IMG/VR virus record: IMGVR_UViG_3300034092_001658
Coordinates: 1-48,207 of that record
Origin: a virus
Reading direction: 5' to 3' (one strand)
Length of the DNA: 48,207 nucleotides
The notes beneath the pieces were generated by a model. The model was not told where the DNA came from, did no database searches, and saw only the letters and a list, made by a program, of their open reading frames with translations. Made by a program: the position numbers and the translations under genes. Below, in pieces: positions 34,937-41,552 of this stretch (within the stretch, counting starts at the first letter, position 1; each line of letters starts with the position of its first letter).

Positions 34937-36463
34937 TTATTTTAATTTTGACATTAAATCTTTCATTCTCAAGAACTGTGGATTCTCATATGTTTTAGAT
35001 TCAATTAAGTTAACTGCCGACCCTGTTGAAGGTGCTTTAGCAATTGTTCTTTCTAATGATTCATTCATAGGTTGAGATGCAGTCCCTGTAAGTTCATCTT
35101 TAATGACTTTGTATAAGTTTTTAGATTCTTTAATGTTTTCAACACCGTCAAATCTTCTTAAGATATTTATTTTTTCTTGTTTTGATGTTGAATGTTCTGT
35201 GAACAAACGAGTAGCGTAAGCTAAGTTTGAATTAAACACTGCAACCTCATTCAATTTATTTCTAAATACGTTAAGAGCTTTTCTGTATTCTTCATTCTTT
35301 TCTCTTAAAACTTTTAATTCACTTGTGTTTTGGTTCTCTTTAATTGCGGTATTAAAAGATGAGTGAGCTCTTGGTTTTGGTAACCCACCTCTTCTGAAAT
35401 TACTTCCATTACCTAATGTACGAGAAGCCTCTTTAGGTTCAACTTTTTTAGTTGTATTAGCAATTTTAGTTGTTTGCTCTTTTGTTTCTGTTTTTTTAAC
35501 AGATTTCATTTTTCCTTCAAGATTTTCACCTTCTTTATATTCAAATTTAGCTTTACCTGTTCCCATTGTTGGATTAACTGATTTTTTCACAGTTTTAAAT
35601 CCACCATTTTGGTTTGGTTTTGCATCATATTTAAATTTACTAGGATTACCCATTCCGGTTCCTTTTGGTTTTACAGACATTTTAGATTCCATCATTGTGT
35701 CATCATCCATATCCATATCGTCTTGTTCTTCTATTTCCATGTCCATGTCGTCTTGCTCTTCTAACTCTGAATCATCTTCGTCATCAAAAGAAATTTCATA
35801 AACGATTTCTTCATCGTCCATATCTTCTTCTTCGTCAAACATCATTTCATCACTTTCTCCAAATTCAGAATCTTCGTCGTCATTATCAAATACTCTAGAG
35901 ATAATATCTTCGATACCTTCAGAATCCATGTCCTCTTCTTCGTCATCGAAGTCCATATCTTCTTCTTCGTCGTCAAATTCTTCGAACATTTCTAATTCAT
36001 CTTCACCTTCACCAACAATCATATATTCTTTGTTGTTCTCTTCGTCTTTTAAACTGATGTTACCAGAATCATCTTTAGTAACAACAATATTATCTTCAGG
36101 TCCCATCAATTGGAATACACGTAAGATTTCTTCATCATCTTCTACGTCAGTAAGGTCTATGGTGTCTTCATCATCCATATCCATATCCATATTATCGGTA
36201 TCCATGTCATCTTCCATATCCATATCAACATCTACGTCGTCCATTTCTGTATCGTCCATATCTGTATCCATATCCATGTCATCCATGTCAACCTCAGTGT
36301 CAATCTCCTCATCATCTTGTTCTGTAAGAGATTCTTTTACTAGTTCTTTGATTTCTTGCGACATTGTCGAAGCAAGTATTCCTTTTGCATTTTCCGCTAC
36401 CGCCTCTTCCAAATTTTTCATTTGGATGATAGCTTCTTCAACTAAAGATTTTTCTTTTGCCAT
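34937..36463 (-). CDS. Prohead scaffold, T4 gp22-like, with acidic expansion
   Basis: 508 residues (T4 gp22 is 269). The C-terminal half contains the family-typical NLAYATRLFTEHSTSKQEKI, followed by NILRRFDGVENIKESKNLYK. The N-terminal half is dominated by Asp/Glu/Met repeats (DMDMD and EEEDMD units, about residues 55-265), which make the protein very acidic like scaffold cores that are digested and lost during maturation. Many (I/L)-x-E sites for the protease are present. It has an ATATTTATA element upstream and lies between protease and capsid genes, as in T4. Confidence 0.85.
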   Translation of the reverse strand: MAKEKSLVEEAIIQMKNLEEAVAENAKGILASTMSQEIKELVKESLTEQDDEEIDTEVDMDDMDMDTDMDDTEMDDVDVDMDMEDDMDTDNMDMDMDDEDTIDLTDVEDDEEILRVFQLMGPEDNIVVTKDDSGNISLKDEENNKEYMIVGEGEDELEMFEEFDDEEEDMDFDDEEEDMDSEGIEDIISRVFDNDDEDSEFGESDEMMFDEEEDMDDEEIVYEISFDDEDDSELEEQDDMDMEIEEQDDMDMDDDTMMESKMSVKPKGTGMGNPSKFKYDAKPNQNGGFKTVKKSVNPTMGTGKAKFEYKEGENLEGKMKSVKKTETKEQTTKIANTTKKVEPKEASRTLGNGSNFRRGGLPKPRAHSSFNTAIKENQNTSELKVLREKNEEYRKALNVFRNKLNEVAVFNSNLAYATRLFTEHSTSKQEKINILRRFDGVENIKESKNLYKVIKDELTGTASQPMNESLERTIAKAPSTGSAVNLIESKTYENPQFLRMKDLMSKLK

Positions 36464-36485
36464 TTGTGTTTAAGTTATTTTAATA

Positions 36486-36495
36486 TATAAATATC
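36486..36495 (-). promoter_or_regulatory. GATATTTATA element before the scaffold gene
   Basis: Minus-strand GATATTTATA lies 22 bases from the ATG at 36463, in the 166-base gap after the terminator at 36580. Candidate late promoter for scaffold plus capsid. Confidence 0.5.
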
Positions 36496-36498
36496 TCC

Positions 36499-36537
36499 CA
36501 TTATCAAAAAAGCATTATTTTTGCTAATTTGATAATG
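36499..36537. other. Long imperfect hairpin in the scaffold leader region
   Basis: CATTATCAAA pairs with TTTGATAATG; an inner AGCA/TGCT helix is separated by an AA/AA internal loop. On the plus strand it is followed by AG and six T. No plus-strand gene reads into it, so it is either a terminator against antisense transcription or a regulatory structure. Confidence 0.6.
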
Positions 36538-36579
36538 AGTTTTTTATATTAATAAATATTACCAAAAAAATAAAAGCAT

Positions 36580-36604
36580 AAAAAAAGGAGACATTTCTGT
36601 CTCC
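36580..36604 (-). terminator. Terminator after the 36630 gene
   Basis: On the minus strand GGAGAC-AGAAAT-GTCTCC is followed by seven T. It lies 25 bases past the stop codon and separates the protease group from the scaffold-capsid unit. Confidence 0.9.
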
Positions 36605-36629
36605 TTAATTAATTATTGAATATAAATTC

Positions 36630-36839
36630 TTATTCTATCACTTCATCAATTTTACTTTCAACAATTGCTGTGATTCTCCATTCCATTGTATAATGCTCAA
36701 ATACTTTTGTTACTTTAGCCTCTACGTCAGTTGGGTTGTAACCACTCACTAATTTTTCTTCTCTTAATTTTTTAATCTTACCTGATGCCTCATCAACTGA
36801 GTCCAATGTAATTTTTGCAATGAAATACTTTTCGTCCAT
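36630..36839 (-). CDS. DUF4494-like small protein
   Basis: 69 residues. YFIAKITLDSVDEASGKIKK, a central VSGYNPTDVEAKVTKVFEH and the ending ITAIVESKIDEVI resemble the second half of DUF4494, a family common in Bacteroidetes, from memory. That domain has an ASGK-type loop, an A-x-x-A helix and a terminal E-x-x-I-x-x-V. The gene takes the place of T4 gp67/68 between protease and scaffold. It starts 17 bases after the protease stop. Function unknown. Confidence 0.55.
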   Translation of the reverse strand: MDEKYFIAKITLDSVDEASGKIKKLREEKLVSGYNPTDVEAKVTKVFEHYTMEWRITAIVESKIDEVIE

Positions 36840-36856
36840 AATTTTTTCTATTTAGT

Positions 36857-37582
36857 TTAATATCCTAAATAATCGTTTAATTTTTTCATTAAGTCAAGTG
36901 ATTTATTTCCTGAATCACCAACATGTCTTTCAATACTCATTTTTTTCTCTTCTTCTAAGTTCTCGTCATACAGATGTTTGTCATCTTTATTTAAGAATAG
37001 ATACGCTCCCGGAGTTGAAGGTGAGGACACCAAGTCAAAACAAATTAATTCAAAATCGTCTTGTACTTCATTTTGTTCACCAATCTTTTTAAGAGAACCT
37101 ACACCTCTTGACGATATACCTAAAGTAACACCTTGTCTTAAGTAATTTGCTGCCAAATCTCCTTTGGTTGAACAAATACCTCTTTCGTGGTATCCCGGTG
37201 ATGTCAATAATTTAATCTTTCCCATTAGGACATTACCTTCCCACCATACTTCGGTGATTGCGTGAGAAACTCTATCTAAATCAATTAAAGATGATTCCGG
37301 GTGATTTAACTCTGAAAGAGCTGTACCCTTTTTAATCATTTTTTTATAATTATCAGCTTCTCTTTTTAATATACGTTCAGGGTATAATCGACCATTTCTA
37401 TTTGGTGTATCATATTTTTGTAATACAGCATAAAATTCAAATGGTTTTGAGTGGTCTAACATTTCATTAGATTCTCTTATTAATGTTTCGTTACGATTAT
37501 CCTTTGGATTAATATATCCGGCATCGTATTCAACTAATATACCTTTTCCTGATTCGTTCGGTTGTAATATTCTTAAACTCAT
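36857..37582 (-). CDS. Prohead protease, T4 gp21-like
   Basis: 241 residues (T4 gp21 is 212). The serine-protease triad is visible: His94 in ALSELNHPES, Ser157/158 in LGISSRGVGS, and Asp183 in ELICFDLVSSPSTPGA as the third acidic candidate. YAVLQKYDTPNRNGRLYP at 51-68 is the standard N-terminal block of this herpesvirus-assemblin-like fold. It cleaves head proteins after (I/L)-x-E, including the capsid protein at E60. The C-terminal tail (EENLEEEKKMS) is a likely self-cleavage region. It sits between two unnamed genes as in the T4 20-21-22 order. Confidence 0.9.
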   Translation of the reverse strand: MSLRILQPNESGKGILVEYDAGYINPKDNRNETLIRESNEMLDHSKPFEFYAVLQKYDTPNRNGRLYPERILKREADNYKKMIKKGTALSELNHPESSLIDLDRVSHAITEVWWEGNVLMGKIKLLTSPGYHERGICSTKGDLAANYLRQGVTLGISSRGVGSLKKIGEQNEVQDDFELICFDLVSSPSTPGAYLFLNKDDKHLYDENLEEEKKMSIERHVGDSGNKSLDLMKKLNDYLGY

Positions 37583-37598
37583 TTTAAATGTTTTAATA

Positions 37599-37607
37599 AT
37601 AAATATT
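37599..37607 (-). promoter_or_regulatory. AATATTTAT element before the protease gene
   Basis: Minus-strand AATATTTAT lies 16 bases from the ATG at 37582 and overlaps the stop codon of the preceding gene. Confidence 0.4.
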
Positions 37608-38076
37608 AAACATTTTCGGTTTGTAACGTATCTTTAACGGATTTGATTTTTTTAGTTAGATAAAACTTAAAATAATTGTTGTCATAAAAGTTATCGTTGT
37701 AGATTTTATTTGTAATTTTTAATAATGTATCTTTAATTTGTTTTGATTTAAAATCGAGGTTTTCTTCTATAACATAGAAATTAACTTCTAAATTCATAAA
37801 TGATTTTTTACCCAAATTTAATCCACTTGACCTTAAATCTAAATCTACAATAAATTTTGTATCAAAAATTTTATTATTTAACGACTCGTAAACCGAGTGT
37901 TTAATACCCCTACTTAAATTTAAAACTGTTCTCGACCAATTATCGGATTCATAGATTGGTTCAACCCATGTTTGTACGTTTAAGTAAAGTGATTTCAAGT
38001 TTACAGAATCAACTGTCCCATAAACAACTTTCGCGGTTTTGAAACCTGTTAGTTGAGAGGTTTTCCCCTTTTTCAT
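37606..38076 (-). CDS. Unrecognised head-region protein
   Basis: 156 residues. Basic, with strands near the start (FKTAKVVYGTVDSVNLKSLYLNVQTWVEP) and a Lys-rich end (KFYLTKKIKSVKD). It falls between protease and the plus-strand bS21 gene, at the place of T4 gp68/67 core proteins, but I do not see similarity to those. A weak host-type promoter (TTTG-N20-TATCTTTT) lies on its upstream side. Function unknown; a head-assembly role is inferred. Confidence 0.6.
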   Translation of the reverse strand: MKKGKTSQLTGFKTAKVVYGTVDSVNLKSLYLNVQTWVEPIYESDNWSRTVLNLSRGIKHSVYESLNNKIFDTKFIVDLDLRSSGLNLGKKSFMNLEVNFYVIEENLDFKSKQIKDTLLKITNKIYNDNFYDNNYFKFYLTKKIKSVKDTLQTENV

Positions 38077-38106
38077 TAATTTTCATATTTTTCCTTTTAT
38101 TTTTAA

Positions 38107-38138
38107 AAAAGATAGGTAAAATAAGGGGTCAGGTCAAA
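38107..38138 (-). promoter_or_regulatory. Near-consensus host-type promoter, leftward
   Basis: On the minus strand TTTG (38138-38135), 20 bases, then TATCTTTT (38114-38107); the last base is T rather than G. It would drive the 38076 gene and possibly the protease group. The 14-base string AAAAGATAGGTAAA is also found at 19721-19734. Confidence 0.4.
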
Positions 38139-38159
38139 TTTTTTGTTATTTTGATATAT

Positions 38160-38363
38160 ATGTTATATATGTTAATAGTTAAATTAGATAAAAATACACC
38201 AATAGAGAAAGCACTGAAACTCTATAAAAGTAAAGTTATCAAGACACGTCAAAGTTCTGAACTTAATAAGCGAAAAGAATTTATCAAACCTTCCGTAAAA
38301 AAAAGAAACGTGTTAGCTAAGGCTAAACACGTTCAATTAAAATATTATTCGGATAACGATTAA
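38160..38363 (+). CDS. rpsU: Phage-encoded ribosomal protein bS21
   Basis: About 64 residues from MLIVKLDKN (ATG at 38169; an ATG at 38160 adds MLY). VKLDKNTPIEKALKLYKSKV, IKTRQSSELNKRKEFIKPSVKKR matches bS21: the I-x-x-ALK-x-(F/Y)K core, R-x-x-x-x-x-KR-x-x-F-x-KPS-x-KKR block. The basic tail is normal for Bacteroidetes bS21. In that phylum bS21 helps hide the anti-Shine-Dalgarno tail of 16S rRNA, so a viral copy can alter initiation. It is alone on the plus strand inside the leftward head genes, convergent with the 39079 gene and overlapping its end by 4 bases. No strong promoter is visible. Confidence 0.88.
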   Translation: MLYMLIVKLDKNTPIEKALKLYKSKVIKTRQSSELNKRKEFIKPSVKKRNVLAKAKHVQLKYYSDND

Positions 38364-39079
38364 AGATTCTCGTTTAAACTTTTAAGTTTAAAATACGTTA
38401 ATTTGTCGTACTTCTCTGATAACACTTTTGTAAGTGTTTCATCAATTCTAGTTTTCACTGAATTATCTTCGGACGAATTCTTCATTGCTTTTAATTTATC
38501 AACTACATTTTCTTTAAGGGTGTTATATTTCACGGATAATTCACCATCATCTTCAGATAACAATTTAACTATTTCAGCTTTGTCAGATTCACTTAAAGTA
38601 TCAATATAATTCTTAATAGTTTTATTTGCAACACTAACCATAGTTGATAATGGAAGTTCAATACCTTTGGATTCTGTAATTGGAAGTTTTTTCAAATTCT
38701 CAATAATTAAATTTTTACTTTTAATTCTTGATTCAATGGTTAAAACATCTGTTGAAAATAAGTTATCGATATTTTCGTATGAGTTATTAGATTTAGTATT
38801 TCTAACCCACATATTTAATTTTTTCAAATCTGCCGGTAAAATTTTATTCACAGCATTTTCATATAGAGTAATACATTCGTGGATGTATTCTCTTGAATAT
38901 GATTCACTCAAACCTTTTTTAGAGTTTAACTCATCATACATATAGAAAATCTTACTAACATTTTTATTCTCTAATACAAGTTTTTTAAATGTTTTTAATT
39001 CGTCTTTAAATGTGTCGTTTTTATACGACTCAAGTAATACGTTTTCTATCTTCGATTTTAATATACCAAACTTTGTCAT
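38360..39079 (-). CDS. Unrecognised helical head-region protein
   Basis: 239 residues, almost wholly helical, Lys/Glu/Ser-rich, with many (I/L)-x-E type sites (IHE, LLE, LSE). The N-terminus MTKFGILKSKIENVLLESYK is amphipathic and similar in style to prohead-targeted leaders. It lies just downstream of the portal gene and could be a prohead core protein (T4 gp67/68 position). Homology not seen. An ATATTTATA element is 13 bases upstream. Confidence 0.6.
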   Translation of the reverse strand: MTKFGILKSKIENVLLESYKNDTFKDELKTFKKLVLENKNVSKIFYMYDELNSKKGLSESYSREYIHECITLYENAVNKILPADLKKLNMWVRNTKSNNSYENIDNLFSTDVLTIESRIKSKNLIIENLKKLPITESKGIELPLSTMVSVANKTIKNYIDTLSESDKAEIVKLLSEDDGELSVKYNTLKENVVDKLKAMKNSSEDNSVKTRIDETLTKVLSEKYDKLTYFKLKSLNENL

Positions 39080-39092
39080 TTTCTTTTTTAAT

Positions 39093-39102
39093 TATAAATA
39101 TC
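39093..39102 (-). promoter_or_regulatory. GATATTTATA element before the 39079 gene
   Basis: Minus-strand GATATTTATA lies 13 bases from the ATG at 39079 and abuts the portal stop codon. Confidence 0.45.
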
Positions 39103-40969
39103 AATCATTTAAGATTTTATCCAATTCTTTTTCCATATCACCTAAAGAATTTCTTGCTCGAGATAAATCAATGTAAGAATCGTCTTCAGTTAGATTACCA
39201 CTTTCCAATAAGATATTCAAATTATCTCGTTTGACTGATTCAGGAGTTATTTCAGCTTCACCACCCGGTGCCGGTGCTCCACCCGGTTCAGGTGCTCCAC
39301 CCGGTTCAGGTTCTCCACCTAAGTCAAGTCCTCCACCTAAGTCAGATTCAAGACCTCCTCCACCTCCTCCACCAGGTGGTGGGGCAGGAGCAGCCGCTCC
39401 AACGGCCGTAGTTCCGGATTTACTCGCGTATAATTTATCTATAGTATCAAATACACCCGTATGAGTAATTATGGTTGCGGTATTAGTTAATTCCGCACCA
39501 ACCGCTTTTTCAATACGTTGTTGTTGTAAATCTAATTTAATTTCTTCATCAGAGAATCCTAATACGTGTTTCTTAGCCCATGTAACAGATACCGGAGCGA
39601 TACCTTCGATAGCCGCAACAGCATCTTTATACAATAAAATTTTCTCTTTCCAAATATCAATTTTTAATAAATCTGCTTGAGATGATGGGTTTGTAAGAGC
39701 CAATGTAAAGTTTGACAATTCATCCTCAAATCCTAATAAGAATAAATGAATAATTGCAACTTTATTTAATTCGGCAATCATAGATTTTTGAATTCTATTA
39801 ATTGTTCTTGCGAAACGAATATCCATTAAAGATAAATTTTTACCATCACCCGTTACTTCCTCAAAACCTAAAAACGCTTTAGGAACACGAAGTGCTGTTA
39901 ATAATTTCTTTTGGATATATTCAATATCGGCAATCTCCGCCAAATTTTGTGCTCCCGGTAAGGTATCAATTGGACTTGGTGCCGCAGGGTCACGAACAGG
40001 AATAAAGTAATCTTGGTCAACAGCCATTTGATTAAATCTCATATCTACATTCCCTGTTTGAGAATCAACCACTTGACTTCTTTTAAATTTGTTAGCCACA
40101 CGTTGTACATATGGTTCAACATCTTTATCGTCCATATTACCAACATAAACTTTAAATACACGTCTTTCAGGAGCTCTTGAAGTTCTATAAATCAACATCG
40201 CATCTTCTGAAAGTAATAATTGTTTCCAAATACGTCTCGCTTTCTCCAACATAGAAGTACCATAAGGAAGTTTTCTATCATCACCTAATAATCTAAAATG
40301 GGCAATCTCCCATGAATTGAATTCCATGTCTTTAATTTTCCATTTGAAACGTAATCCTTTACTATCCGCAGGTTCTTCAACATTTGCTGATTTCGCAGCC
40401 ATACCTCTCTCCAAACGTTCTATTTCAATGTTTGGTAATTGCATACACCCAACAATGCCTTTTTCCGCATCCAATTTTAGATACACGAAGTTATCTCCAT
40501 ATTTACAAGTATTTCTTGTCCACATAGGTAAATTAGTATTTAAATCTAATACGTTGTTAAATAAGTCAGTTAAGATTCCTTTAATTCTTTTTGATTCAGA
40601 ATAAATCTGTAACATATATCCATTTTGGTCAACAGTTGTTGATTCTTCACCATAGATATCCAAAGCGGCAGAAATTTCAGGAGTATACTCCATCGATTCA
40701 TAATCATAAAATGAAGCTAAACGAGTTGGTTCATAATATACCGCTTGAGTATATAAATTACTTTCAATTTTAGTCCATTGATTGGCTAGATAATAAGTTT
40801 GTTGTGCCTGTAATTTTTCTCTCTCGTATTCGGCTTTAGACGTGGTTTTTAATAATTCCTTCTTATCTAACTGATATACGGGATAATCTTGATTCAATAA
40901 CGAATTTGGTCCAAATGCTTTGGATAACCTTTGCCAAACTGTTAAATCATTATTTTGATTGTTTTCCAT
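39101..40969 (-). CDS. Portal protein, T4 gp20-like
   Basis: 622 residues (T4 gp20 is 524). Family-typical segments are TPEISAALDIYGEESTTVD (95-113), WTRNTCKYGDNFVYLKLD, AMLIYRTSRAPERRVFKVYV, FNQMAVDQDYFIPV and IEYIQKKLLTALRVPKAFLG. It forms the dodecameric ring at the head vertex through which DNA is packaged. The C-terminal 110 residues are a Gly/Pro/Glu low-complexity extension (PPPGGGGGGG, then EPGGAPEPGGAPAPGG), absent from T4. It lies between a Thr/Pro-rich protein and a helical head protein. Confidence 0.93.
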   Translation of the reverse strand: MENNQNNDLTVWQRLSKAFGPNSLLNQDYPVYQLDKKELLKTTSKAEYEREKLQAQQTYYLANQWTKIESNLYTQAVYYEPTRLASFYDYESMEYTPEISAALDIYGEESTTVDQNGYMLQIYSESKRIKGILTDLFNNVLDLNTNLPMWTRNTCKYGDNFVYLKLDAEKGIVGCMQLPNIEIERLERGMAAKSANVEEPADSKGLRFKWKIKDMEFNSWEIAHFRLLGDDRKLPYGTSMLEKARRIWKQLLLSEDAMLIYRTSRAPERRVFKVYVGNMDDKDVEPYVQRVANKFKRSQVVDSQTGNVDMRFNQMAVDQDYFIPVRDPAAPSPIDTLPGAQNLAEIADIEYIQKKLLTALRVPKAFLGFEEVTGDGKNLSLMDIRFARTINRIQKSMIAELNKVAIIHLFLLGFEDELSNFTLALTNPSSQADLLKIDIWKEKILLYKDAVAAIEGIAPVSVTWAKKHVLGFSDEEIKLDLQQQRIEKAVGAELTNTATIITHTGVFDTIDKLYASKSGTTAVGAAAPAPPPGGGGGGGLESDLGGGLDLGGEPEPGGAPEPGGAPAPGGEAEITPESVKRDNLNILLESGNLTEDDSYIDLSRARNSLGDMEKELDKILND

Positions 40970-40997
40970 ATGAAAAATTTAAATATTTTTTTATTTT

Positions 40998-41006
40998 AAT
41001 AAATAG
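40998..41006 (-). promoter_or_regulatory. CTATTTATT element before the portal gene
   Basis: Minus-strand CTATTTATT lies about 28 bases from the ATG at 40969; a weaker member of the ATATTTATA set. Confidence 0.25.
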
Positions 41007-41026
41007 TTTAGATTAACCAAATATCA

Positions 41027-41530
41027 TCATGGGATTGTTGGTGTGGGGGTTGGCGTTGGATAATTAACCGGTGGTACAGGTATTGGGAACGGGTCACAAT
41101 CAACAATTAAGTTATCACCATTTTCTGCTATAATACGGATAAAGTCCTCAGTCGCTAAGTAACAAATCTCAACAATTGGTGAAGGTGTCATTGTAGGTGT
41201 TGGCGTAGGTGTTGGCGTACCCGTTGGTGGTGGTGTAGGTGTTGGAGTAGGTGTTGGTTCTGCCGTTGGTGTTGGTGGAAGAGCTCCACTAAATGTGTCA
41301 ATAGTTCTAGGTCTATTAAAATCAGGTTCAAATACTTTAACACTTAAAATATCTTGACCAGGAACAACCATTCTAGACCCTGCGAAAATTTTACCTGATT
41401 TTTTTCGATTTACAAAACCACCTGATTTACCGACACCCAAATTAAGAGTTGCATTAGCATACAAATCTGCATTTGCATCAAATGTTATACTATTATTTAA
41501 AGTAGAAGTTTTTCTATCGGTAATACCCAT
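41027..41530 (-). CDS. Thr/Pro-repeat protein between terminase and portal
   Basis: 167 residues. Residues 1-85 are globular (TLNNSITFDANADLYANATL, then IFAGSRMVVPGQDILSVKVFEPDF). They are followed by PTPTPTPT-PPPTGTPTPTPT, a short hydrophobic block (VEICYLATEDFIRIIAENGDNLIVDCD), then a further PTPTPTPT end. The Thr/Pro tracts match those of the proteins at 2649-5910 and suggest a shared type of exposed, possibly glycosylated linker. In T4 this interval holds tail sheath and tube genes, which are not here. Function unknown. Confidence 0.6.
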   Translation of the reverse strand: MGITDRKTSTLNNSITFDANADLYANATLNLGVGKSGGFVNRKKSGKIFAGSRMVVPGQDILSVKVFEPDFNRPRTIDTFSGALPPTPTAEPTPTPTPTPPPTGTPTPTPTPTMTPSPIVEICYLATEDFIRIIAENGDNLIVDCDPFPIPVPPVNYPTPTPTPTIP

Positions 41531-41542
41531 TTATGTTTATTT

Positions 41543-41552
41543 GATAAATATT
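41543..41552 (-). promoter_or_regulatory. AATATTTATC element before the 41530 gene
   Basis: Minus-strand AATATTTATC lies 12 bases from the ATG at 41530 and overlaps the terminase stop codon. Confidence 0.4.

Noticed and set aside
35928-36473. Ser-rich 181-residue plus-strand open frame
   Set aside because: It is the antisense of the Asp/Met-rich part of the scaffold gene; GAT/GAC codons read as ATC/GTC and TCA/TCC. No promoter or leader, and the minus strand shows a T4-type scaffold.
39231-39464. Pro/Gly-rich plus-strand open frame
   Set aside because: Antisense of the Gly/Pro extension of the portal protein; composition explained by that repeat.
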